Assembly: GCA_013397935.1 (NCBI GenBank)
Contig: VZRN01005010.1
Location: forward strand, 2,945,197-3,009,196
Direction of reading: 5' to 3'
Length of the DNA: 64,000 bases
Source: Dasyornis broadbenti
Taxonomy: Eukaryota; Chordata; Aves; Passeriformes; Dasyornithidae
Below the pieces are notes generated by a model. That model made no database searches and was not told where the DNA came from. It saw only the letters and a list, made by a program, of their open reading frames with translations. Numbering within the stretch: the first letter of the stretch is position 1; each line of letters begins with the position of its first letter. Of this stretch, positions 1 through 12,003 are shown piece by piece. A program made the position numbers and the translations under genes.

Positions 1-1184
1 CTCTGTTTATAGAGAGCAGGAGCATCCCTAGAGCTTTTTCTTTTAAGGAATAACAGTTTCACTTCGCAAGTTTGTAGGTGATCTAGAAAACAACACGTGA
101 AACAAGACTCAGTTGGGAACTGCACATGAACTGCTCTAAGACTTGAAGTTGACAGACAGTGAAGGAGCTATTGCTTGGCTTAACCTCTCAGCAGAGTGAG
201 CTGCAGTGTTGTGTACTGAAAATATGATATACCTGTGAGATCTGTTTCTGGTAAAATAATATTAATAACTTGATATCCTGTGGGAGGATTCTGGAAGTTT
301 AAAAATTACCAAGTGTGGGCCCATCTAGGATGAGCTACTTCTGATTGCTTCAAAATTGCACTTAAAATCGGAGAAATAGACTTTCTCCACAACTGATTGT
401 CCTTTTCTTTCCTTGCTCCTCCCAAGGCTTTTCATTTCTGCATTTCCAAACACATAAATTTTAAACTACACGAGAAAGGCCAGGCCATTTGCCACTGTGG
501 GGAGCATTGAACGAGAGACACTTCTGAGACCTGACCACCAGCTGCACCAAATTTAATCTAGCAAGGCTCCTGCTAAATACATACGGGCTTTAAATGAAAC
601 AGTAGCTATGATAAATACGTAAATAAAACCCCCAACTCTCTAGAAAGTGGGAACTGTTCTCCCCTTTCCTTACTTGTGAGTATAAACTCTGCCCTCTGAG
701 GCTAGAGCTAGCAGAGCTGCCTGCCCAGCACCATCCCAGCAGCTGCCAGCTACCCCAAATGGCTCAGTATGCCTGGGAACATCCACTCCAGCCAGCCTCA
801 TGCAAAAGGGCTCTCTGGCTGCCTGCGCAGACCTGCACAGCTATTTGAGTGTGTGCTCTGTGAATGCCAGCAGTACCGCCCAGACTCCAGTCATTAGCCT
901 AAGGTCATCAGTACATTTCTCTGCATGGGAGTGTCTGCATTTTATGTATCACTATGGCTTGTCTGGGTGTGTGTATATTTGTTTGTGTGCTCGCTCTGTA
1001 ATGATCCAACCTATCTTACATGTATATTTAAAAACATTTTTTAAAAAGAGGGTAGATATCATTATCTAAAGGGAAGCGAAGCGCAGGGTCGGAGGTTATG
1101 CCCTTTGCTGAAGGATGCAGAGCAAAGACATGCACTGGGACACCAGGTTTCTGACACAAAGCCTGCAGTCTCTGCTAAGCCATG
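1..1184. other. Non-coding flank, no gene recognised
   Basis: AT-rich unique-looking DNA. The longest open frame (800-1069, 89 codons) has no recognisable domain, no low-complexity explanation and no splice context, so it is treated as chance. I see no transposon fragment, RNA gene or CpG cluster here. The stretch is probably intergenic, or an intron of a gene lying outside the window. Confidence 0.6.
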
Positions 1185-1187
1185 TTA

Positions 1188-1237
1188 TTTTTTTTTTTTT
1201 TTTTTTTNNNNNNNNNNNNNNNNNNNNNNTCTGTTAA

Positions 1238-1275
<38 letters not shown>
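1188..1275. repeat. Poly-T tract interrupted by an assembly gap
   Basis: A run of 20 T (1188-1207) is followed by 22 N (1208-1229), then TCTGTTAAGCC (1230-1240), then a second run of 35 T (1241-1275). The 11-mer after the gap differs by one base from TCTGCTAAGCC at 1171-1181, immediately upstream of the first T run. This suggests the two gap edges are two versions of the same locus. It is a homopolymer, possibly the poly-A tail of a minus-strand retroelement, but no element body is recognisable next to it. Confidence 0.85.
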
Positions 1276-1277
<2 letters not shown>

Positions 1278-4200
1278 CTCTTCTGTGTAGGAAGCATTCT
1301 GAATTGTAGATTATCTAACATGCATTCATGCTGTTGTGCTTCAGAAAGCCATGTGGCAAAGGGGAGGAAATTCTGTTTCTTTACCTAAGAGTTCTTACTA
1401 CTTCTGGTGTTACTGACAGCAAGACTTAAGCTCAGCAGCAATTTACATTGACTTAAGCCTGAAGAGCAACAAACTCTTCTGAGCACTCAGTGCGTCCTTT
1501 AGCAAATGTCTGACGGAGGGACCAGCCAAGTCCAGCTGCATTCATTTCCAGTGACCAAAGCAGGTGGTCAGGGACCCAATTATGACCTCGAACACTAATT
1601 CAGTGTCTTGCAGATTACCTGATCCAACAATTAGTTCAGCCCTTCGCTTTGCTGCAGGTTTGTTTACAATGATCACTCTTTCTTGAAATAATTAGTTTTG
1701 TTTATTGTGGCAGTTTACTGACCAGCAGGCTGTTTGGCAGTTTTCAGGTTTGGAATATTTTTCTTTCAGAACAGTTTTTTCCCCAGAATTTTTCAGAAAA
1801 ACAAAAATGTAGAAAGAATCACTTCTGGAAGTGGCATATTTTGTCCGTAAGATGTTTTCTTTCGCCACATTATTCAAAAAAGTCTAGAAATAAAACTCAT
1901 TCTTAAACAATAAATTAAATCATTTCAATTTCAAAATGTCTGAACAGACAGGAAATTTTTTTATTATTATTTTTTAACCAAATACAATTTCTGGAATCAG
2001 CATACATTGGTATGGCCTATTCTATGATTCTCACAGAAACTAAAATTTACATGACAAATGTGCCCACCTTCAAAGTAGACTACAGACTCAGAGAACCAAT
2101 TGAATAAATCACTTTGCAAGAGACAAATACTTTCCTTGTGTCTTTTTTTAGACTGCAACCCCCTAGGGCAGGGATAGTCTTTATTTTATACCATCTATCA
2201 GGCCAACCCACTGCTGAAACTTAAGAAGTAATAGTTTCCACCAGACTTGATTCACATCATAAAAATCAGCTTGTGCCCTCTTTTTGACACCTCTGTGTAG
2301 GACAGGAACTGAGCAGATATTCAGACTGGACGTTGTTTAATTTCAGGTGGAATTAGTGAGATAATATGGTGTAGACTTCAGAAATTGCTTATTAGAATCA
2401 CATGTTTGGATTTTTTTTATTCATTTCTCAGCTCTTAACCACATGCTCACATCTCATTGTAGATTTTAAATTGCAAGCCATATATGAGACTAAAGCAGTC
2501 CGAGAACTCAGGTGTATTTTTGTGATATATGACGTGAGATCATTTCAGCACTTACCTGTGTAGTTGCTGTGTAGTCATTGAACACCATTTTATTACAGCA
2601 AAATAACTAAAAGAGGTTTTTTCCCTCTCTTATATTTTTTATGTGATGAGGACAGACAAGCTTGAAACAACCTCCATTCCTTCTCCTTCCCTTTCTACCT
2701 CCCCCACAAAATCAGTTAAAAACATGATTCATGAGGGTATAATTTGATGAATTTGATTTCTTATAGTGGTACTAGCAGACAGGCAGAGCAGAAAATGTGC
2801 TTTCTCTGTTGCCATACGCTCTGCTTTGCCACAGCAAAGCAAAAGATCAAATGCTGTCATCTTTCTTTCTCTGTCATTCTAAGTTATTCTGAGGAATCAG
2901 CTGCTTGAGATTAAGGAAGGTCAAGCCACAAATGTTCATGGTCCTGAGTATCCTCATCTTTTGTGAGACTTCTCTAGAATCTGTAGAAGCCATATAGAGT
3001 GTGTGCCTATAGAGGCTGGTCTCTTCTTAGTACTGTTCAAAATTGCAATGCCTCTGCACATGGATGGACTTATGGTCAGGCTCAGTAAGTTCTTAAAGGA
3101 CCACATTCTTTAGATAACTTGTCAGCATCTCATTCCTGCAATTTGTTGAAACATAAGATCAAGAGTTTGTCCCATGGCTCTGTAAATCAGCAGCTTAAAT
3201 GTAGACTGAGGTGTTGAACATGCTTTCCTTATTTTGCTCTTTGTTATGCAGTGTTTTCCTAATGCCTTGCACATATGGTACAAAGCAGAGATTTACATAT
3301 TCAGTATTGCTATCATAGTGTTCCACATTAGAGGCTGGATTCCAGAGCCTTTACTCATGGTGAGCAGGTCCCTCCTCCATGAGTAATGCCTTGGAGATCA
3401 GGGAAGCTCCTAGTGAAATGAAGTGTTACTTAACACATGGTAAGTCTTTAGAGCCTTTCCCCGGGCTCTAAATAGGGACAAATATTTTCTCTTCCCCTCC
3501 TGTACCTCTGGGTTGATGTGATCCCACACGGATCGTGGGTAGGTTTGTGTCATGTAGGAATAAAGCCAACAGCCAGAAACATATGGGCAGCAGCCTGGTA
3601 TCAGAACCAAATCAGGGGAACTCAACCCAAATTACCACCCACCTCTATGGATATCTCAGAGATCTGTCAGTCCCTATACATCCAATACTTCACAAGTATT
3701 GTTAGTAACTGGTCAGAATAATGTCCGGTTCCATGAGCTCAGGGAGAGAGCAGCTCCTGAGTTGACACTGTGGAAAAGTCGCCCTGATGTTTAAAAATAG
3801 CTCCAGTGGTGGTAGATAAAGGCTGCTCACTCCCCAGAGGGAAGGAGAAGTGATATTCTGTATATGTAAATGCCTTAAAAACTGGAGAACAGTGCTTAAG
3901 GACTTCCGCTTTTGCTTCCTTAATTAAGGGGAGAGCAGCTGTACTGTGTCAAACTAAAATCAGTATTTCCATGACACCTCTCTTTCCCCATCCCAAACAG
4001 TCCCAATAGCTGCTGTGGTGTTATACCTTTCCTGATTCAACGATTGTGTTTGTGTCCCAGTATTTAACAGCCCTCAGTGAACTTGCACTCATTTATAAAT
4101 TGCTCACATCACCAGATCTTATGGTGATGTCCTTCACAGCAAAGCTAGGCACTGAAAGCACAGCTTTGGTGAAATAAGGCTCTTGCAGAGTGTGGGCTCT

Positions 4201-7200
4201 GGGGCCTGCAGAAGATGGCCAGTGACCTCTGCTCTTCTGGGCCAAGTGTCAGCAGACCAAGTTTCTCAATGTCCTGGCCCTGTCTCCAGCAAAACTGGTG
4301 CCTGTTAGCAATGCCATTGCTATTTGGGTGGGAGGTAGTTATATGTGTTAGGCCTGGATTTATAAAGACATTGCAGTATTTAACTTGTAAACTAAAGAAA
4401 ATCTCTGTACTGTGTTGACTGTGATGTCTAATCAGCCAGCTTTGAGTAGAATGAATTGGTGAAACATTGGAAGAGAGCTTGCAGAACTTGTTATACTTGT
4501 TCTGTGAATAACACAAGGCTTTCTATTTCCCATACCCTTGTTCTGATGAATTTTACAGGCACTAAAGTAAACAAATGCCCTTCCTAGAGAAATGCTGCTA
4601 TTTAAAGTACTCAGCTGGATTTTTGTTTTAAAATGGAAAGAAAGCAAATACATCATTCCACTCTGATTACCAACAGCAGTGAGTTTTTTGTGTGCTTTGG
4701 ACCTGCCTAGAGGCACATACACAATCACTATGCATCAAACCCCACCTGAGTTCATTTCCCTCTTTCACACTGGGCTCTGAGTGAATCTGAGTGGGCTCCA
4801 AATCATGAGGAGGCAAAAGGGAGGGTTGAAGCATCTATACCAGTTGAAACCGTGGAGTTTGCTGCTCATGGCCTCTGTTCCCCCCATCTTGTTCCACACA
4901 TACAAACTAGTGGCCTCCCCCAAAGTTTTGCCCTTGTTTTAATCCTTCCTAGAAAATGAAGTGTCAGATGTTTATATTAATGTAGTGGTTAACCAACCAA
5001 TGTAGTGGTAAGATCTCTTTGCTGGACTGGCTTGATTCATACTGCTCTTGTCACCATACCAGTAATTAAGAGTGAACAATGCAGCAATGCCAGTGCTGTA
5101 TCTCATCAACTTGGACATCTTTCTGTTTCAGCGAAGAAGCTTCACTTAAGAAGTGAGAGTGCAGCTGGTCCCTGAAAGAGCAAACACCCCCTTGCAGATA
5201 CCAACCCAAAATCATTGTGGAAGGTCAAAATTTAAAGAATATTTCGCATTCCTGAAGCCTTTCTTGGATGTAAAGCACCATGTAGTTATTAAGTAGTTAT
5301 TCTTAAAAATTGTTTAGGTATTTATGCTACTTGTTATCCCCATTTTACATAGGGAAGGTTGGGCTTACACAGACTTCCAGCCTCTGAAGCTCCAGCTCCT
5401 ACTTCTGCGTCTGATTTTTCAGACCACACATGGAAATTTACCTCCTTTTTGCACTAGGTCTCCCTGAAAGGCAGTGACAGCCTCCCACTTGTGTCTTTAA
5501 GACTTTTTCATTGTAATCCTTATTTCCCCTCTCTTCCTTCTCCATACTCAGAATAAGACTGGTGTTCACTTATGGTCAGTCTTCTGGCTCTTGAGAAGCT
5601 GCAAAAGAAACACAACCTCCTTGTTTTCCTTTCCTGAGGCAAGTTCTTGTGAGCCGGCAGCCAACTCTCCAAAGAAGCCCTCTGACTCCCGTGTGGGCTT
5701 GTTCAAGTAGACCTGGCTTCTGTTGCACTTGATGTTAGCTTCAGGGTGAGATGCAGAGATAAAAGAAAGGTCAGGAGCAGATCTGTGTGTCACAAACATC
5801 AGAATCAAGGAGCACATATGCCTCTGCCATTGGCCATAACAATCCTGGTAACCTTGGACCACACTGATGTCCTGATATAGTCTCTTTAAACTTACAAAAA
5901 AAGCCTGGAGAGAGCTGTTCAGACACACTGCAATGTGCTCCAATTCAAATAATGTCATGGAGTTGCACTCTCTAAACCTGTCATTATTCCTGAGGCGCTA
6001 GAAAGGACATCAAGGACACATTTCAACCGTTTCAAGTCACACAATCACAGCTTCTTGCCAGGTCCCGATTTTTCAGTTTGGAAGCAAGATTCATGCAGTC
6101 ATTCCATCTATTTATCCCCATCCCTGTTTACTAATTTTAACTGAATTCCGCAGAAGAGTGAGGAGCTCCCAAGCCTTGTGAAACCGGGTGTTAGGTAAAG
6201 AGGAGATGCTGCAGCCTCAGCAGCTCTCTGTTGTGTCACCATCAGCCCATGTGGCCAATTACCATGGAGATACATCTCCATACCAGCTGTCTCCAATCCA
6301 GCTGGTGTTGGAGGGCACAGGAGGTACTGCAGATGACAGGCAACAAAGCGAGAAAGCAAAATCATTTGTAGAAAAACAGTCTTCAGTAGTTCCACTGCTG
6401 GGTGTCCCAGGCATTTGTTGCCTGCTCTATATAGAAGGAGCGTTTCTATATGCTGCAACCATATAGAAAACAGGCAAGATTTTAAACAACTCACCCATTT
6501 GCAGACTTATTAATTCCCATAAGACTCTTGTCTCAAATTAATAGATTGGGCAAGACACATAATGAGAAAACAGTCACACAAATAAGTCAGGAAAGCCAAA
6601 GTATCGGTTTGCATGAGCAAGTGCTGGCTGGATAAGCAAGCGCCAGGCAATGCAGCATGAACACATGAAGGAAGAACATTATTGAAGTTTAAATTGATAA
6701 AACCTTGAGGAAGCTTGAGTCATTGGTGATAAATTTCTATCTTCAGAGGAAATTAGGCTTAAAGGAAAAGGAGCTGCTTTAAAATATATTTAAAGTATCA
6801 AATTGCATGTATTTATGCCGAAGTCGCTTTCCCACTCCCACAGACTGGGAATAGAAATTGTGGTCCATGCTTGCCTCTTTGAAAACTGCAGCATCAGTTG
6901 TTTTACAGTCAAATAAGCAGTGAGGTCAGGAAGGAAGCAGGTCTGGAAAAGTTAATGCTCTTGCACTGGGTCTCATTTTTTAAATGATTTGGGTCTCTAG
7001 TTCTGCAGAAGCGGCTGGGAAAGGAAGTTATGCATGAAATCAAATGATGAGGAGCTTGTAGTTTAGGGAGCTGCTTATGAAGATGGGATGATGGAGAATG
7101 TGAAGTAACCTATCCAATCTGACCCATTTTAGAAAAAAAAAATTGGCAGGAGACAGGTCTCTTTATCCGCATATATCCCTGGGCTGTTTTACGGTATGCT

Positions 7201-9950
7201 TTCTATTACACCAGGATATTGTGTTCTTACCAGCAGTGCAGGATATCACACACTGGTAGCTGAGGGTCTGATGGAGGTGGGAGTGTGCACACGGAATTGA
7301 TTAGAGGTTCACATCCTCTTGCCGTCAAGTCACATAAGGATTTTAAGGACTGACTCCGAGTTTGGAGAAGAGGAAGCTACAGAGACAGTTTTATCTTAAT
7401 TACCTCTGGAAGGTTTACTGAAATGCTCCAAGAATTGTTCTTCTGTCTGAACAAAAAGGGAGTACTGCCATCAAAACTGCTGGGAGCTCAAGAAGTAAAT
7501 ACCAGAGAGCTGAGATATCCTGAGGTGTGTTGGGCACCATGCTATAAATCGGAAGGAAGAAAAAGCTCAGAGCATTCAGGTGGCCCCTCACAACCCCTTT
7601 TTGTAGCCATGTTTTGACAGCATCTAAAATGTAATGTCAGCTCTTGATTATCTGGTTTGTGGGCTAACCAACTTTGTTCTAATTGAGTAGCAGCACGTGA
7701 TTTCTGTGGATGCAGTGACCAGCCCTGGCTCCCACCCTGCCTGCCTGCTGGTATGTATCACTGGAATGGCCCCCTGAAGAGCTGCCTGGCTGTTTTTAAC
7801 CTATTCTTTTCATTACAAGTCCTATGTATGTTTTGTGTTACCCATGGATTTACTTCATCTTGTTTATCTTGCAGTATCGCCGGGTAATGGGAAGTGCTTG
7901 GCATTCTTGTCCCATTGCCCTTTTCATATTGAGTGGTTTTCTAGGTAATCCGTGAAAGACTGGGTTTGTTCATGTTCTATGTTTGGGGTCAGCCCAGTTT
8001 GGAAACCTCAAAGACTGAAGTTCTAGGTCCTGTCTTGCCTTCTAAAGATTAAAACTTCTGTAGGAAATAAAATATTTTATTGTTTCTCCTTTTCCTAGAA
8101 ACAGCAGATTGTGGGCAAGCATTTGTAAAAACATTTTGATATGGATTGGGAGTGCGCTTCTGAGGCTGATCCTCCTCGTGCCATGGTCTTTGGGTGCATA
8201 ACCTGTGTTTCTTCCAAAAGGAGCTAAGCTGAAAGATGTGCTTCAGGGGCATATGTAGTATACCCCATTGAGTAGTGGACATTCAATCCACAGGATCACA
8301 GGAGGCAGTCTGAACTAAAATGCCCAGAAACACATGCAGTGACGATGACAGGGCCTATGTTGCAGCTGGTTTACTTCACAAATCCAATCTTCCGGCACCA
8401 GGGGACTTATCCAAATCTCAGTCTTCAATATTGTACCTTACTATGTTGGTGAAACTGCCTTAAGGCCTTCCCCGGGGGCATTTACTTTGGCTCCTCCTCA
8501 TTAGAGAATAAAGATGCCATTGCTGGAAAATAGGGCACTTCGTGCCGTCTCTGATTTCCAGAACCTGCTCTTCTGCTTGGTCACATTTGTTGGTGGTCTC
8601 CCACATGCTGCAGAAAACTTTTACCTGAGAAAGATTTTGAAAGTTAAAGGTATGATATAGAAAAAGGTTAGCTGTTTACCTGTCCATGTCCTATGGGATT
8701 TGTTTCAGTGCAGTTGCAGAATCTCTGGGCTTTAGGTTACATTATTTATATTGAATTGACTGGTCTTTGCCACATATGTCTTTATTATTTAGCTATGCAG
8801 TGCTGAATAAAACATGATAGAGTTTTTTCTAAAATATTATTACTTATTTGGTTTTAAATAAAAATGACCATGTACTCTGTGGTTAAAACCCTTGAGGGAC
8901 AAACCCTCCAAACACATGACAGAAAAATGCTTTTCCCATTCTCTTCAGTGACAGCTTTCCTATTGGGCTTAGTTTTCCTGTGGAAAAAAATGCAAAGTAA
9001 TAATTTCAGGGGTCACAGAGAAGGAAGAAACAAGGGATTGTCTACAAACATTAGGGTACTTACTGTCTAATAGGCCTGGGAGAAAAGAACTGATGATCAT
9101 GTCTGCTTTTTTTGGCTTGAAAGGAAAATTTACCTACTGAGATACTCCAGTTATTGAATCTGTGCACACTGAGATGAATAAGAAACAGAACTGCTGAATT
9201 TGAAATATTGGGAAATAGCTATGACCACGTCCATGTTGGTCAACTGTGCAGGGAGTGTTCCCTGCACATTCTGCTAGATTATCTGCACTATTCATTTATA
9301 CAAACAGTCCCAGGGTAGACTGGCTATTAGTCTGCCACACACAGTTTGAGAGGTAGCAGAGGCCAAGGAGTGCTCTTGATAGTTCAGATGCAACCACATC
9401 AGTCTGTAGGCCGAGAGACTTTAACACATTGATGGATACAAGCTACTCCGTGGCAATTCATTTCATACTGGAGAATGGCCCTGTGTAGTTCCTTGTATAG
9501 TCAGCCTCTGTGTATCTTTGTTTTAATTTGAGTAACATTTAGAAATTCATGTAGAAAAGTTAATGAAGGTAGAGACCCCCTCCACAGTGCAAAAAAAAAA
9601 AAGGGAGAGGGTATAAGGGAAGGCTGACTTATTTTATATTTGCTAGCCTGTTGCTGTAATTTCTCAGAAGAATCACAGTGTTGCAATGTCTTATCGTTCC
9701 TATCTGTGTCCACTCTGGATGCAAATGGCAGGAGATGGCTGAATCTGAAGAAACCCCTATTAGCCACACCCTTGATGCAACTCACATTCTTTGTGCGTTT
9801 ACTCAGGGCTACCGGCTTTCCTCACTCTCTCTGTGCCATGGATTTCTCAGCAGTACAAACATTCTCTTAGGAGACCATATTTTGAGCAACCACTTGCAGT
9901 ATTTGCACATGCTATTGAACTTGGTGTGGGAGCTGGGAAGAGGTAGATCA
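1276..9950. other. Non-coding stretch, no gene recognised
   Basis: About 8.7 kb without a supportable gene. Open frames of 60-130 codons occur on both strands (for example 5566-5958 minus and 6108-6494 minus), but none shows a domain, membrane segment pattern or exon boundaries, and they overlap each other in conflicting frames. The only structure I noted is a perfect 12-bp palindrome, CCTTAATTAAGG, at 3918-3929. A fragment resembling a CR1 tail (ATTCTATGATTCT near 2014) is too short to call. Probably intergenic. Confidence 0.6.
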
Positions 9951-10117
9951 AAACCAGGGAAGGGAAGGGAAGGGAAGGGAAAGGAAGGGAAGGGAAAGGA
10001 AGGGAAGGGAAAGGAAGGGAAGGGGCAGGAAGGGAAGGTGCAGGATAGNAGGAAGGGAAGGGAAAGGAAGGGAAGGGAAAGGAAGGGAAGGGAAAGGAAG
10101 GGAAGGTGCAGGATAGA
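9951..10117. repeat. Purine-only AAGGG satellite with 15-bp higher-order unit
   Basis: A polypurine tract built from GGGAA and GGAAA units. The first part is a plain AAGGG pentamer array (about 9955-9980). It then changes to a repeating 15-mer of the form AAGGAAGGGAAGGGA. A GGTGCAGGATAG block ends each half (10037-10048 and 10106-10117), so the array looks like two halves with the same terminus. One N sits at 10049. The purine strand carries four or more GGG runs with 2-nt loops (about 9957-9975), a classic G-quadruplex pattern, and the mirror-like purine tract could also form triplex DNA. The 15-bp unit is divisible by three and keeps several frames open, which explains the spurious long frames on both strands here. 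Confidence 0.92.
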
Positions 10118-10420
10118 CACAATCAGCCCCAATCAACCATCACACCTGAGCCTGGCTTCATGGCACTTTTACTCTTCCTGAGGCAAAGTTCATGGCGTAG
10201 GCTTGTGCACTGTTGTCCCCATCTCGTTGTCACTGTGAATATAAGTGGGCTGTGACAGGCTGTGCAGTGGGCTGGGAATTAGGTGAGCAGGGGCATAAAG
10301 TGCAGAACAAACAGTGAGAGTAATGCAATTAGCAGCATTAGCATTCATGATCAGACACCCAGCATTACTACCCACCCATCCTGAATAACTAACTATACAG
10401 TGTGATCTGATCATATCAGC
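10118..10420. other. Non-coding spacer between satellite and CR1
   Basis: About 300 bp of unique-looking sequence with no gene. It may include diverged 5' CR1 sequence just before 10421, but I cannot recognise it as such. Confidence 0.5.
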
Positions 10421-10862
10421 ATGCACCAGCACAGGCTGGGGGTTGACCTGCTGGAAAGCAGCTCTGTGAGAAGGCCCTGGGGATCCTGGTGGACAACAAG
10501 CTGCCCATGAGCCATGTCCGTGAGAGGAGACCACATGAATGTATGTATGTGTCTGAAGGGAGGGTGTCAGGAGGATGGATCCAGGCTCTTCTCAGTGGTG
10601 TCAAGCAATGGAACAAGAGGCAATGGGCAGACACTGATGCACGGGAAGTTCCATCTGAATATGAGAAAAACTTTTTTTAAACTTTACTGTGCAGATGACT
10701 GAGCAGATTGCCCAGAATCGATTGCCCAGAGAAGTCGTGGAGTCTCCCTTACTGGAGATATTCAAGAACTAGCTGGATGCAATCCTGTGCCATGTGCTCT
10801 AGGATGACCCTGCTTGAGCAGGAGTGTGGTCCCTTCCAACCTGACCCATTCTGTGATTCTGT
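10421..10862 (+). mobile_element. CR1 LINE 3' fragment with internal deletion
   Basis: Sense-oriented 3' part of a CR1 non-LTR retrotransposon, covering the end of the reverse-transcriptase ORF and the short 3' UTR. Recognisable stations in order are CCTGGTGGACAACAAGCTG (10484 onward), the GAAGGGAGGGTGTCAGGAGG stretch (10555 onward), TGCCCAGAGAAGTCGTGGAG (10723 onward), GGTCCCTTCCAACCTGACCC (10829 onward) and the terminal ATTCTGTGATTCTGTG repeat. About 300 bp that should separate the first two stations are missing, so the copy has lost an internal block between roughly 10517 and 10522. A small imperfect duplication, GATTGCCCAGA at 10706-10716 and 10720-10730, replaces part of the expected sequence. 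No intact protein can be made. The copy is 5' truncated, as most CR1 insertions are. Confidence 0.92.
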
Positions 10863-11974
10863 GTTACCTATACTTCTTCTGATATCTCATTTATTTACAG
10901 CATGCTAAAACTGTATTTTCTGCAATCATACAGAGTTGTATGATTTCTGGTTGAATGAAGGAATATAAGTAGCATAGTAATTTCAGTTTAAATCACCTCA
11001 ATGAAGTACAGAAATAAGGCAGAAGCTTGTTTTTAGGAAACTTGTACATTTAGTAACAAAGATTTTGTATATCATGTACCCATCCCATCACAGTATCAGT
11101 CCTTATGCCCTTGTCCTTATGGACTGTAAAACTTGCTGAGGTATGAACAAAGCAAGAAATACCTAGTTTTGGGACATGTTAAAGTTTGTGGAAAACCACA
11201 GTAGTCTCTTCATGAAGTTACAAACACCAAAATGACAAATGCTTTTAAGCAGCAAGTGTATTCTACCTGTTGAAATTATCTCCGAGATGACACATTCCCC
11301 ACTTCAGCAGAGATTTTGCAAGAGGGGAAAGAATAACTGTATTGTAACTAAATCAGAATACTTTTGTCGGTATAGTGTAGTTATTCCTATGAAACTCTGA
11401 TAACCTTGTTCAGTTTATCTTACCAATCACGGTGTTTATCTTTAATACTGAAAGAATTTGCCATACCCTTTTTTTTTCTTTTGTAATTACTTTAGATGTA
11501 AATCAAAATGCTCAAAACAATTTTTTTTTCCTGCTTTATACCAGACAAAAAATAAGGGTCTTTTCAAAGCCATAACTCAGAAAATAGACAGCTCACACTT
11601 TTTTCCATGTAGTGGGTGCAATAAATCTTTGGGTACTAAAAACTGCTACAGCCATCCAAGTTTTATTTCTAAACTTATTTTTTGTTGCCTACTTTCATTA
11701 GTATATAAGCTGGTGCTGTGAATCCTAACAGAGTTTAAATAATTTTAAAAGTCTGTTCCTGATTTAAGAGAATTTTTCCTGAAAAATGCCACATTGAACT
11801 TGGTGACTGAGATGATAGATAAAACAAAGATATAAAAAAAAATAAAGATTGTGTAGGAACCCTCCTGAGATAACACCATGGTCATGTGTTGAAATACCGA
11901 CTGTGCAATTTATTATAATTAAGGTTTAATATCAACACCCCAGTGTGTTGGTTTGTTGTCCTAAGTGCTGTTAT
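10863..11974. other. Non-coding spacer between two CR1 copies
   Basis: AT-rich unique-looking DNA with short T and A runs. The 87-codon open frame at 11458-11721 is rich in Phe and Lys from T and A runs and has no recognisable domain. No RNA gene or promoter seen. Confidence 0.55.
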
Positions 11975-11995
11975 ACAAACAAACAAACAAACAAA
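11975..11995. repeat. (CAAA)n microsatellite
   Basis: Five CAAA units lying within about 10 bp of the 5' edge of the next CR1 copy. It could be an independent microsatellite or a product of the truncated insertion's 5' junction. Confidence 0.9.
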
Positions 11996-12003
11996 GTGTC
12001 GAT

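Noticed and set aside
2013..2026. ATTCTATGATTCT resembling a CR1 tail
   Set aside because: Thirteen bases only, with non-CR1 sequence upstream. Could be chance.
9678..10181. 167-codon frame and matching antisense frames over the purine repeat
   Set aside because: The frames are kept open by a 15-bp repeat unit and translate to low-complexity KGKEG or FPSLP strings. They also run through an N.
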